Source: Lachnospiraceae bacterium
GTDB lineage: Bacteria > Bacillota > Clostridia > Lachnospirales > Lachnospiraceae
Length of the DNA stretch: 64,000 bases
Direction of reading: 5' to 3'
Assembly (NCBI GenBank): GCA_022769665.1
Contig: JALEIR010000079.1
Span: 48,066 to 112,065 of the forward strand
The notes under the pieces are model-generated. The model did not search any database, was not told the DNA's origin, and saw nothing but the letters and a program-made list of their open reading frames with translations. How positions within the stretch are numbered: position 1 is the stretch's first letter; each line of letters opens with the position of its first letter. This document shows, piece after piece, positions 43,984 to 52,175 of this stretch. Position numbers and translations under genes: made by a program.

Positions 43984-45207
43984 TCAGCTCCGGTAGTCCG
44001 CATTGATTTTTACATAGTCATAGCTTAAGTCACAGCCCCACGCAGTAGCCTCTGCTTCTCCCATGTGCATATCTGCCAGCACGGTCACCTCCGGATCGGA
44101 GAGAATCTTCGTTGCCTCCTCCTCGCTGTAGTCAAGCGCTGTACCGTTGCCGAAAATATGGATTTTTCCGCTTTTACTCTCGAAATACAAATCCACATTT
44201 TCCGGGTCAAACTTTGCGCCGGAATAGCCCAATGCACAAAGGAAACGTCCGAAATTGGCATCATGTCCGAAAATTGCCGCCTTGGAAAGGGATGAGCATA
44301 CGACGGATTTTGCCAGGGTTCTTGCATCTTCCTTGCTCGCAGCCCTCACAACCTTCGCCTCAAACAGACAGGTTGCACCTTCTCCGTCCCCCGCCATCTT
44401 TCTTGCAAGGAAAACGGTAATATAATCCAATGCCTCACAAAAAGTCTTGTAATCCTCACCCTCTGCCGTAATTTCATCATTTCCTGCCTGACCGTTTGCC
44501 AGCACTAACAGCGTATCGTTGGTAGAGGTATCTCCGTCCACGGAAATCATATTGAAGGAATCCACCACAGCGGCACTGACAGCTTTTTGAAGCATGGTCT
44601 TGGAGATATTGATATCAGTGGTCACGAATGCCAGCATGGTGCACATATTGGGGTGAATCATTCCGGAGCCCTTGCACATGGCACCCAGTGTCACGGTCTT
44701 ACCGCCGATTTCGATTTCCACTGCAATCTGCTTATGTACAGTGTCTGTCGTCATGATAGCCTTTGCGGCATCCAGCCCGGACTCAGGCGACGCGGATTTG
44801 GCAATTGCAAGCTTCTGAATTCCCGCACTGATTCGATCTATGGGAAGCTGCATACCGATGACACCGGTGGACGCTACCAGAACGGAATCTGTGGGAATTC
44901 CCAAAAGTTCTCCCGCACACTTTGCCTCCGCTTTACAATAATCCAGCCCCTGTTTGCCGGTACATGCGTTTGCAATACCGGAATTCACAACAACAGCCTG
45001 TGCATACGGTGACTCATCCACAACTTTTTTATCCCAAAGTACGGGTGCAGCTTTTACAATATTTGAGGTAAAGGTTCCGGCCACTTTGCAGGGAATCCGG
45101 CTGTAGACCAGTGCCATATCCTTTCTGTTCTGATACTTTATCGCAGCTTCCACACCTGCTGCCTCAAAGCCCTTTGCCGCGGTTACACCGCCATCGATTA
45201 TCTTCAT
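43984..45207 (-). CDS. argJ: Bifunctional glutamate N-acetyltransferase/amino-acid acetyltransferase
   Basis: A 407-aa protein that transfers acetyl from acetylornithine to glutamate (cyclic pathway). It self-cleaves before a Thr in KGSGMIHPNMCTMLAFVTTD; most relatives have Ala where this one has Cys before that Thr. Other motifs are VVNSGIANACTG, STGVIGMQLPIDRI and SVDGDTSTNDT. It sits upstream of argB and downstream of the GNAT gene. Confidence 0.94.
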   Translation of the reverse strand: MKIIDGGVTAAKGFEAAGVEAAIKYQNRKDMALVYSRIPCKVAGTFTSNIVKAAPVLWDKKVVDESPYAQAVVVNSGIANACTGKQGLDYCKAEAKCAGELLGIPTDSVLVASTGVIGMQLPIDRISAGIQKLAIAKSASPESGLDAAKAIMTTDTVHKQIAVEIEIGGKTVTLGAMCKGSGMIHPNMCTMLAFVTTDINISKTMLQKAVSAAVVDSFNMISVDGDTSTNDTLLVLANGQAGNDEITAEGEDYKTFCEALDYITVFLARKMAGDGEGATCLFEAKVVRAASKEDARTLAKSVVCSSLSKAAIFGHDANFGRFLCALGYSGAKFDPENVDLYFESKSGKIHIFGNGTALDYSEEEATKILSDPEVTVLADMHMGEAEATAWGCDLSYDYVKINADYRS

Positions 45208-45318
45208 TTTACTCCATTCCTTTCTGCCACAATCATTTTCCCGTTGTTTTTATCTATCCTGTCTGCTCCGGTGTTTGTTCCGATTTCAGGTTTTCCGGCA
45301 CGGTACACCATATTTCAT

Positions 45319-45783
45319 CTATTGGTTAAATGCCGTTATGTTCGCCTCGTTCAACGTAAAATCATAATAATTCAAATCTTCCCGCTTTGTCCAGCCGATG
45401 GTCCTCCAGAAAGCATTTCCTACATCATTTTTCGTAAAAGCAATCAGACTTACCTTGTTAATTTCTTCTGCTTTCAGTGCGTTCATACAGTGTACCACCA
45501 TGGCTTTTCCGATGCCCATGCGTCTGTAATCCTCTCTCACACATACATGGTAAAGACAGCCTCTTCTACCGTCATGTCCGCAGAGAATGCCACCCACGAT
45601 ATCACCGTTCTCCGCCACTGCCACAACGCTGGTATAAGGATTTCTCTTTAAGAAGCGTTCCACACCCTCCCTGGAATCGTCAATGCTGCGGATGCCAAAT
45701 CCGTGAATGGTCATCCAAAGAGCCTTCAATCCGTCATAGTCCTCCGCTGTCATCGTCCTGATGGTATATGTTTTCGTGCTCAT
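45319..45783 (-). CDS. GNAT family N-acetyltransferase inside the arg cluster
   Basis: A 154-aa single GNAT domain: TIRTMTAEDYDGLKALW, the acetyl-CoA loop VREDYRRMGIGKAMV, and KNDVGNAFWRTIGW. It lies between argC and argJ on the same strand, 42 and 111 bases from them. A role in arginine synthesis, such as a short acetylglutamate synthase, is suggested only by position. The sequence also fits general amine acetyltransferases. Confidence 0.82.
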   Translation of the reverse strand: MSTKTYTIRTMTAEDYDGLKALWMTIHGFGIRSIDDSREGVERFLKRNPYTSVVAVAENGDIVGGILCGHDGRRGCLYHVCVREDYRRMGIGKAMVVHCMNALKAEEINKVSLIAFTKNDVGNAFWRTIGWTKREDLNYYDFTLNEANITAFNQ

Positions 45784-45825
45784 ATTTCCTTCCTCTCACT
45801 CATGATATCTGATGTTGCTTCAATA

Positions 45826-46884
45826 CTATGGGAAACAGGGGACCATTTCCAGGCCCTCGCTCTCCGGAAGTCCGAACAGTAGGTTCATGTTCTGAACCGC
45901 CTGCCCGGCTGCCCCCTTTACCAGATTATCCAACGCACCCATCATGATAACCCGTCCGGTACGCTCATCGATTACAAAATTGATGTCAACATAGTTGCTG
46001 CCCTCCACCCATTTTGTCTCAGGGCATACCCCCTTCTCCAGAACACGGACAAATTTTTCCTTTTCATAATACTTGTCATATACCGCTTTGATTTCCTCGT
46101 AAGCTGGCAGACTGCCGTCCTCTTTTTTCTTCAATTTCGCGTACTCTGTAGCAAGAATTCCTCTGTTCATGGGCACAAGATGCGGCGTAAAATTGATGGT
46201 AACTTTACAATTTCCCGCAAAGCCCAGCTGCTCCTCAATTTCGGGAGTATGCCTGTGATTTGCCACTCCGTACGCCTTCATATTTTCATTGACCTCACAG
46301 AACAGGTTCGCTACTTTTGCTCCCCTTCCTGCTCCCGACGTACCGGATTTTGCATCCACAATCAGGGTGTCCACATCAATCAACCCTTCCTTTACCAGAG
46401 GATAAGCCGTCAATATAGAGCACGTGGTATAACAGCCGGGGTTGGCAACCAGTCTCGTCTTGTCTGTAATTTTGTCACGGTTGATTTCACAAAGTCCGTA
46501 TATTGCCTCCTTAATAAACTGCGGAGACTTATGCTCAATGCCGTACCACTTCTCATACACCGCCACATCCTTGATGCGGTAGTCTGCAGACAGGTCTACG
46601 ATTTTTACCTTTGACAGAATCTCCTCGGTGAGAAGCCCTGCCAGAAAGCCTTGGGGCGTCGCGGTAAAAATCACATCCACCTGCTCCGCCAGCTCAGCAA
46701 GATTGTCGTCTTTGCAGACATCCTCTACAATTTGAAACATATTCTGATACACTTCGTAATATTTCTTGTCTATGTAGCTTCTGGAGCCATACCAGACAAT
46801 CTTTGCATCTTGGTGGTTCATCAGAATTCTCACCAATTCACCACCGGCATAACCTGTCGCTCCGATAATTCCTACCTTTATCAT
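45826..46884 (-). CDS. argC: N-acetyl-gamma-glutamyl-phosphate reductase
   Basis: A 352-aa NADPH-dependent reductase. It starts MIKVGIIGATGYAGGELVRIL (Rossmann motif). The catalytic Cys is in VANPGCYTTCSIL, and KSGTSGAGRGAK is conserved. ATG 46884 agrees with the family start; the tracked ORF adds 17 codons. It is the first gene of the minus-strand arginine cluster and divergent from argG. Confidence 0.94.
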   Translation of the reverse strand: MIKVGIIGATGYAGGELVRILMNHQDAKIVWYGSRSYIDKKYYEVYQNMFQIVEDVCKDDNLAELAEQVDVIFTATPQGFLAGLLTEEILSKVKIVDLSADYRIKDVAVYEKWYGIEHKSPQFIKEAIYGLCEINRDKITDKTRLVANPGCYTTCSILTAYPLVKEGLIDVDTLIVDAKSGTSGAGRGAKVANLFCEVNENMKAYGVANHRHTPEIEEQLGFAGNCKVTINFTPHLVPMNRGILATEYAKLKKKEDGSLPAYEEIKAVYDKYYEKEKFVRVLEKGVCPETKWVEGSNYVDINFVIDERTGRVIMMGALDNLVKGAAGQAVQNMNLLFGLPESEGLEMVPCFP

Positions 46885-47018
46885 GATAGTAACCATGCCT
46901 TTCCGTACCCGCAGGCTTTCTAAAGCGCCCCACACAGGTACATGTTTTCTGATAATTTGTGGCCTTATGCCGGTCTATCTCTCCGATTCGTACCGGGTTA
47001 TTTTGCCATCTTTATGTT

Positions 47019-47046
47019 ATCATACCACTTTTTGTATAAATGTCCA
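47019..47046 (-). promoter_or_regulatory. Promoter of the argC cluster
   Basis: On the minus strand, TGGACA (47046-47041), a 16-base spacer and TATGAT (47024-47019), about 130 bases before the argC start. Confidence 0.5.
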
Positions 47047-47061
47047 CTACTTTTTTCATTT

Positions 47062-47165
47062 TTATGCACCTTTATAAATATTGTATGTTTATTTATGCAT
47101 TTAATATTGAATAATCATGTTTTTAATGCATATTTATAAAAACAGCTTGCATTTACATTTTTTCT
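47062..47165. promoter_or_regulatory. Phased ArgR-like sites between argC and argG
   Basis: Four TGCAY-plus-AT-rich sites, at 47064 (TATGCACCTTTATAAATA), 47096 (TATGCATTTAATATTGAA), 47127 (AATGCATATTTATAAAAA) and 47148 (CTTGCATTTACA). They are 32, 31 and 21 bases apart, close to whole helical turns. The last overlaps the argG -35. They resemble ARG boxes; binding by an arginine repressor is inferred. Confidence 0.45.
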
Positions 47166-47175
47166 GTTGTATAGT
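47147..47175 (+). promoter_or_regulatory. Promoter of argG
   Basis: TTGCAT, exactly 17 bases and TATAGT, about 30 bases before the argG start. Confidence 0.65.
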
Positions 47176-47208
47176 GTACTCAACATATTTTACGGAGGTT
47201 ATTTCATT

Positions 47209-48432
47209 ATGAAAGAAAAAGTAATTCTTGCTTATTCCGGCGGCCTTGATACAACCGCTATCATTCCCTGGCTGAAGGAGAACTTTGACTACGAAGTTAT
47301 CTGTGTCTGCGTTGACTGCGGTCAGGCAGAGGAATTGGACGGTTTGGAAGAAAGAGCGAAGTCCTGCGGTGCTTCCAAGCTCTACATTGAGAATGTTATT
47401 GACGAGTTCTGTGACGATTACATTGTTCCCTGCGTACAGGCAAACGCAATCTACGAGAACAAATATCTGCTGGGCACCTCTATGGCAAGACCTCTGATTG
47501 CCAAGAAACTGGTTGAGATTGCCCGCAAGGAAGGTGCCACCGCCATCTGCCACGGCGCTACCGGAAAAGGCAATGACCAGATTCGTTTTGAGCTGGGCAT
47601 CAAGGCGCTGGCTCCCGATATCAAAATTATCGCAGCATGGAGAAATGACAAGTGGACCATGGATTCCCGTGAATCCGAGATTGAATACTGCAAGGCTCAC
47701 GGTATTCACCTTCCCTTCTCCGCAGATTCTTCCTACAGCCGTGACCGTAATATCTGGCACATCAGCCATGAAGGTCTGGAACTGGAAGACCCTGCAAATG
47801 AACCGAACTATGATCATCTCCTCGTTCTGGGAACTACACCCGAGAAAGCGCCCGACGAAGCCGAATATGTGACCATGACCTTTGAAAAAGGCGTTCCCAC
47901 TTCCGTCAACGGCAAGAAGATGAAGGTTTCCGAAATTATCACCGTTCTCAACGAATTGGGCGGAAAGCACGGTATCGGAATTGTAGACATTGTAGAAAAC
48001 CGTGTTGTCGGCATGAAGTCCCGTGGCGTGTATGAAACACCCGGCGGAACCATTCTCATGGAGGCTCATCAGCAGCTGGAGGAACTGATTCTGGATCGCG
48101 ATACTTACGCTATGAAAAAGGAAATGGGCAGCCGTTTTGCAAGTCTGGTTTACGAAGGGAAATGGTTTACTCCTCTCCGTCAGGCAGAGCAGGCTTTCAT
48201 CGAAGAGACACAGAAATATGTAACCGGCGAAGTTAAATTCAAGCTCTACAAGGGCAATATCATCAAGGCCGGTACCACATCTCCCTACTCTCTGTACAAT
48301 GAGAGCATTGCATCCTTCACCACAGGTGAACTTTACAACCATCACGATGCGGAAGGTTTCATCAATCTGTTCGGACTCTCCTGCAAAGTTCGCGCAATGA
48401 AGATGCAGGAACAAGGTGAAGAGTTGTTCTAA
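47209..48432 (+). CDS. argG: Argininosuccinate synthase
   Basis: A 407-aa enzyme joining citrulline and aspartate with ATP. It has the N-terminal P-loop [12 protein letters not shown], then [17 protein letters not shown] and [24 protein letters not shown] 47209 follows GGAGGT, 14 codons inside the tracked ORF. argH and argF are not in the window. It is transcribed divergently from the argC cluster under a shared regulatory region. Confidence 0.96.
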   Translation: MKEKVILAYSGGLDTTAIIPWLKENFDYEVICVCVDCGQAEELDGLEERAKSCGASKLYIENVIDEFCDDYIVPCVQANAIYENKYLLGTSMARPLIAKKLVEIARKEGATAICHGATGKGNDQIRFELGIKALAPDIKIIAAWRNDKWTMDSRESEIEYCKAHGIHLPFSADSSYSRDRNIWHISHEGLELEDPANEPNYDHLLVLGTTPEKAPDEAEYVTMTFEKGVPTSVNGKKMKVSEIITVLNELGGKHGIGIVDIVENRVVGMKSRGVYETPGGTILMEAHQQLEELILDRDTYAMKKEMGSRFASLVYEGKWFTPLRQAEQAFIEETQKYVTGEVKFKLYKGNIIKAGTTSPYSLYNESIASFTTGELYNHHDAEGFINLFGLSCKVRAMKMQEQGEELF

Positions 48433-48443
48433 GGCGGTAGAAT

Positions 48444-48713
48444 ATGCTGTATAAAATACTCATCATATATTTACTTATCATTAATATTATAGGTTTTGTC
48501 TTGATGGGAATTGATAAACAAAGAGCCATCCGGGGTGCCTGGCGCATCTCGGAGGCTTCTTTGTTTCTGACGGCTTTTCTGGGTGGAGCTCTTGGCTGCA
48601 CCCTGGGCATGCACCAATTCCGTCATAAGACAAAGCATTGGTATTTCCGCTTTGGGTTACCTGCCATTACCCTGGTACAAATTCTTCTGCTTTTTCTTTT
48701 TTTTAAACAATAA
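48444..48713 (+). CDS. DUF1294 family membrane protein
   Basis: An 89-aa protein with three hydrophobic helices. GIDKQRAIRGAWRISEASLFLTAFLGGALGCTLGMHQFRHKTKHWYF is the DUF1294 pattern. Its function is unknown. It starts 11 bases after argG and probably rides on that transcript. Confidence 0.88.
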   Translation: MLYKILIIYLLIINIIGFVLMGIDKQRAIRGAWRISEASLFLTAFLGGALGCTLGMHQFRHKTKHWYFRFGLPAITLVQILLLFLFFKQ

Positions 48714-48719
48714 ATATGG

Positions 48720-48725
48720 TATAAT
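48720..48725 (+). promoter_or_regulatory. Extended -10 promoter of the LytTR regulator
   Basis: ATGGTATAAT has a perfect TATAAT with an upstream TG; the -35 region is only a T-run. It lies about 65 bases before the start codon. Confidence 0.45.
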
Positions 48726-48792
48726 TTTTGTGAGCAGAAAACCAAGTGGCGCCGAATGATTGATGTATTATCGGACGAAAGGATGAAACACT

Positions 48793-49503
48793 ATGCATAT
48801 TGCGCTTTGTGATGACAATGTAGCCGACCGAAAACAATTTGAACGTTTGGTAAAGCGGGAATCTGACCGGCGGGCCGCAACAGATGGAACCTTGTTTGTG
48901 GATTCTTTCGGAAATGCCGACTCTCTTCTGACGAATCCCATGCAGTATGATGTATTCTACATTGACATGTGCAAAACTCCGAATATCACAGGTGCCGATG
49001 TGGTAAAATCCCTAAAGGACAAGGGAGTAAATGCCCCCATTGTCATGTGCTGCTCCAATATCAATTACAGAGAACAGGACTTTCCGGAGAATGTTATCTT
49101 TCTGGATAAACCCATTAAAGCTGACGAACTCAGTGCAAGCATTGATCATGCCCTGAAAATTATGGAACAAGCTGTTCCGCTGATTGAAATCCGGGTAGAA
49201 AAGGAAACCCGATATATGACAGAGTCGGACATAATGTATGCCGTGGAACGCGGAAGAATGCTGGACATCTTTTTGCAGGACGGAAGTATGATTTCCATTC
49301 TCGACAATGCTCAGAATCTCTTTTCCCAATTGGAAGGATTTCCTGTATTTTTTTCTCCCGGTATGAAGGTTGTTTTAAACGGCAGATACATAGAACAAAT
49401 TGGTTTTTATAAGGTTACCATGCGTGGTGGAAGAACTTTTCATGTTTCTCACGGATGCATGGCATACGCAAAAAAAATGTTCAATGAATTTCATCCCTGC
49501 TGA
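48793..49503 (+). CDS. Orphan LytTR-family response regulator
   Basis: A 236-aa protein. The receiver domain has HIALCDDNVADRKQF (acidic pocket), phospho-Asp in YDVFYIDMCK and Lys in LDKPIKADEL. A LytTR-type DNA-binding domain follows (about 130-236: VEKETRYMTESDIMYAVERGRML and VFFSPGMKVVLNGRYI). No histidine kinase is adjacent. Regulators of this class usually control quorum-sensing, bacteriocin or cell-wall genes; the target here is unknown. Confidence 0.87.
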   Translation: MHIALCDDNVADRKQFERLVKRESDRRAATDGTLFVDSFGNADSLLTNPMQYDVFYIDMCKTPNITGADVVKSLKDKGVNAPIVMCCSNINYREQDFPENVIFLDKPIKADELSASIDHALKIMEQAVPLIEIRVEKETRYMTESDIMYAVERGRMLDIFLQDGSMISILDNAQNLFSQLEGFPVFFSPGMKVVLNGRYIEQIGFYKVTMRGGRTFHVSHGCMAYAKKMFNEFHPC

Positions 49504-49527
49504 AATTCGCGTCGTAAACGTACATTC

Positions 49528-49575
49528 AAAAGCCGCAACATCACACTCATGTAAGGGTGGTGCTGCGGCTTTTTT
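49528..49575 (+). terminator. Terminator between the LytTR gene and the small membrane genes
   Basis: AAAAGCCGCA...TGCGGCTTTTTT with an inner CATCAC/GTGGTG stem. It can work in both directions. Confidence 0.85.
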
Positions 49576-49580
49576 GATTA

Positions 49581-49724
49581 TCAGTTAAATATGGAAATTC
49601 CGTGTCTTATTTTGCGAAACACCTTATAGAAGATAACCGCAATAAGAGAAATAACAATGTACATTGTGGAGACAAATCCGGCAACTCCTCCAATGATGAT
49701 AATAATCCATAATCCGATATTCAT
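49581..49724 (-). CDS. Small membrane protein (47 aa)
   Basis: Missing from the ORF track because of its size. The sequence starts MNIGLWIIIIIGGVAGF and ends in a basic tail, FYKVFRKIRHGISIFN. Two membrane helices are likely. ATG 49724 has AGGAGTG before it. It overlaps the stop of the upstream small gene by 4 bases (ATGA), which supports it as real. Function unknown. Confidence 0.65.
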   Translation of the reverse strand: MNIGLWIIIIIGGVAGFVSTMYIVISLIAVIFYKVFRKIRHGISIFN

Positions 49725-49882
49725 GCTTCTTCACACTCCTTTTCCCCTGTCTCCTCTTTTTCTTCCGGGTTTCTCTTTTTACCGCCCAGCTCGTATATAC
49801 AGCCTAAGATTCCACCGCCGATTGCGATAATCATCATGACTGCAAAGACTATTTTTTCTACCATATCTTTTCTGCCATGCAT
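49721..49882 (-). CDS. Small membrane protein (53 aa) with charged tail
   Basis: Translated from ATG 49882 (MHGRKDMVEKIVFAVMMIIAIGGGILGCIYELGGKK), with GGGGAGG about 11 bases upstream; the tracked ORF is longer. One hydrophobic helix is followed by a Lys/Glu-rich tail. It overlaps the next small gene by ATGA, so the two are coupled. Function unknown. Confidence 0.6.
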   Translation of the reverse strand: MHGRKDMVEKIVFAVMMIIAIGGGILGCIYELGGKKRNPEEKEETGEKECEEA

Positions 49883-49983
49883 TGATGCATGGTCCTCCCC
49901 TTCGCTCAAAATTACATTTATCATTTTTTGCACGCAAAATAGACGCTTTCTTTCAAGCGTTTCCTCAGGCAATCATATGGCAA

Positions 49984-50391
49984 TTATGCTTTTTTCCCGT
50001 CCTTGTGGTGAATATACTTAAGAGTTCTGTGCCTGTATTGATTGTCACAGGCCGAATAAAGAAAAACAGACTTTTCCCGAATATAAAATCTAAAAAGAAG
50101 TACTGAGGGTATCAGGCAAAGAAACAGCCACCAAACCGGTCTGGTTCCGGTCGAAAAACGTGTGGAAGCGCGAAGCACAATCAAATCCTCCAGCTGACTG
50201 AATACGCTGTGCTCACGATATAAAACCGTTTCCTGTCCGGAACTTACTTTCTGAAAGCTTACACTACTGATTGTTACACATTCCAAAGGGGAATCCATGT
50301 GGATTTCATCCACATGCATCCCCATAGCAAACAATAATAATGTTATGAGCAGGCATAAAGTCCTGTGGTAAAAGACATTTTTTCCACTCAT
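49984..50391 (-). CDS. Hypothetical membrane protein (135 aa)
   Basis: Not recognised. Start ATG 50391 (MSGKNVFYHRTLCLLITLLLF) has GGGAG. One N-terminal hydrophobic helix, an extracytoplasmic segment of about 65 residues, and a second helix (WWLFLCLIPSVLLFRFYI) with a basic cytoplasmic tail. It lies between DegV and the two small membrane genes on the same strand. Confidence 0.6.
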   Translation of the reverse strand: MSGKNVFYHRTLCLLITLLLFAMGMHVDEIHMDSPLECVTISSVSFQKVSSGQETVLYREHSVFSQLEDLIVLRASTRFSTGTRPVWWLFLCLIPSVLLFRFYIREKSVFLYSACDNQYRHRTLKYIHHKDGKKA

Positions 50392-50517
50392 TTCTACTCC
50401 CGACTGTTCCCGTTCATTTTTGTTATGCTGTTCCAAATACTCTCTTGGAAATCTAACACCAATATAGCACATTTTCCCGAAAATACAACTCAATGATTGA
50501 AAAAACAAGCTCTTTCA

Positions 50518-51360
50518 TTACGCAGTCACAATGATTCCGCCATCGTTAGCATACATACTGCTGATTCCCCTGGTATTTAAGATAATGACTTTCGTAAACC
50601 GAGTTTTTGCCAAAAGCAGTTTTTTCATCAACTCCGCTTTTTCAGGCGCATTACAATGACTGATAATCAGGCACCTTTCTCCTACATTCCGCAAATCTTC
50701 CACCAACAGATCTCCCAACCTTGCCAGCGCCTTTTTCATGCCGATACACTGGGATTTCTGTACAATCTTTCCCTTACATCCCGCCATAATGGGCTTTATA
50801 TTGAGCGTAGAAGCCACCAACGCCTTCACCGTCGAAAGTCTTCCGTTCTTACGTAATGTTTCCAGATTGTCTAACACAAAATAAGTAAAGACATGGTTAC
50901 GGAACTGCTCCGTCTTCTCCACAATTTCTTCAAAAGGAAGTCCGGCTTCTTCCAGTTCCATGATTTTCAATACAATCTGAGTCTCACCACAGCTTGCGGA
51001 TTCCGAATCAAACACATGGATTTCCTTTTCACCGTACTCCTCCTGATATAGCTTCACTCCCAACATGGCACTGTTATAACTTCCGCTGAGTTGGGAGGAA
51101 AGAGTCACAACATAGACACGGTCAGCATCCGTTTTGAAAGAATCCATATAGCGTTCCGGTGACGGGCAGGCAGACCTGGGACATACGGGAGACGCCGCCA
51201 CCTTGCTCAAGAAATCCGCCTGGTCAAAATTTTCATCATCCATCATATGATAGTCTCCCACAAACAGCTCCAGCGGTACCCTCTGCAATCTTTCATCCTT
51301 CAACAATTCTTCAGGCAGTTCACAACAACTGTCTACCACAATCTTATAACTATAACTCAT
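50518..51360 (-). CDS. DegV family fatty-acid-binding protein
   Basis: A 280-aa cytosolic protein. YKIVVDSCCELPEELL, then SPVCPRSACPSPERYMDSF and VVTLSSQLSGSYNSA, are the DegV hallmarks; FakB-type members of this family present fatty acids to a kinase. NLETLRKNGRLS and LNIKPIMAGCKGKI are also conserved. ATG 51360 follows GGAGG; the tracked ORF is 23 codons too long. No FakA is in the window. Confidence 0.92.
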   Translation of the reverse strand: MSYSYKIVVDSCCELPEELLKDERLQRVPLELFVGDYHMMDDENFDQADFLSKVAASPVCPRSACPSPERYMDSFKTDADRVYVVTLSSQLSGSYNSAMLGVKLYQEEYGEKEIHVFDSESASCGETQIVLKIMELEEAGLPFEEIVEKTEQFRNHVFTYFVLDNLETLRKNGRLSTVKALVASTLNIKPIMAGCKGKIVQKSQCIGMKKALARLGDLLVEDLRNVGERCLIISHCNAPEKAELMKKLLLAKTRFTKVIILNTRGISSMYANDGGIIVTA

Positions 51361-51433
51361 AATGTCCTCCACATCCGCCAGTTTTATTTTAGAGTATCGA
51401 AAACTTTTACACATGGTTTTCATTACCACATCA

Positions 51434-51462
51434 ATACTAGCATACCATTACCGGTTTGTAAA
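51434..51462 (-). promoter_or_regulatory. Promoter of the DegV gene
   Basis: On the minus strand, TTTACA (51462-51457), 17 bases and TAGTAT (51439-51434), about 75 bases before the start. Confidence 0.55.
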
Positions 51463-51501
51463 GTATTCATCCACCATTTTTCTTTCCGGTGCAACACTTC
51501 C

Positions 51502-51530
51502 TTGTATACAATTTGTCTTTTTTATACTAT
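51502..51530 (+). promoter_or_regulatory. Promoter of the DUF5721 gene
   Basis: TTGTAT, 17 bases and TACTAT, about 40 bases before the start codon. Confidence 0.5.
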
Positions 51531-51572
51531 ACTAAAAAAGGAATCAACATACTTTCAGAATAGAGGAAATAT

Positions 51573-52106
51573 ATGACAGCAGTTCAAATAACTTCCATGA
51601 AAGACTTTATGAATAAGCTTTTACTATCGGATACTTTCGACTGTTTTCTGCTGGAGGAAGCGGTCGTAGGCACTGCCAATACCTTCACCATAGACGGACA
51701 TATCAACAAAGAGTTTTTTTCAGGTGAAAATACAGAAATTTCATCCTCCGCCAAAGCTTCCGACAACAAGGAACCTCCAACCTCCGGCAGGGACTTTCGT
51801 CCCTGGAGCGAAATAAAAGGCTTGTGCTTTGACCTGATAAAGGGAAAACGTACTCCCCTATTTTTCCGCTTTGTATTACAACTGATGCCGGAAAAAGCTG
51901 CCGCTCTTTTGGAGAGGGAGAACTGTGATGTGGATTCTTCCCAGATTAAAGCTCTTGTTTTGAATATCCGTTACGACGGAACAAAAGCCGTGTTGACCAC
52001 AGGTATCTCCTTCCATACCTTTGTCATGTCAAAGGAACCCGATATCATCTGGGACAAAGCATTGTTAAAATATCTGGATGGTAACGGAATTGAATATTCA
52101 AATTGA
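51573..52106 (+). CDS. DUF5721 family protein
   Basis: A 177-aa cytosolic protein. It starts TAVQITSMKDFMNKLLLSDTFDCFLLEEAVVGTANTFTIDGHINKEFF, which I recognise as a conserved Lachnospiraceae protein of unknown function. The start follows AGAGGAAATAT. It is followed by a peptidase gene on the same strand. The family name is from memory. Confidence 0.7.
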   Translation: MTAVQITSMKDFMNKLLLSDTFDCFLLEEAVVGTANTFTIDGHINKEFFSGENTEISSSAKASDNKEPPTSGRDFRPWSEIKGLCFDLIKGKRTPLFFRFVLQLMPEKAAALLERENCDVDSSQIKALVLNIRYDGTKAVLTTGISFHTFVMSKEPDIIWDKALLKYLDGNGIEYSN

Positions 52107-52175
52107 AAAATGAATCTGTCGGTGCTATGATGATTTCGGCTTAAATTTTATTTGTCTGACAGGAGATGACGGAAA

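Noticed and set aside
47134-48414. 426-aa minus-strand ORF
   Set aside because: It is antisense to argG, which has all family motifs and a good promoter and RBS.
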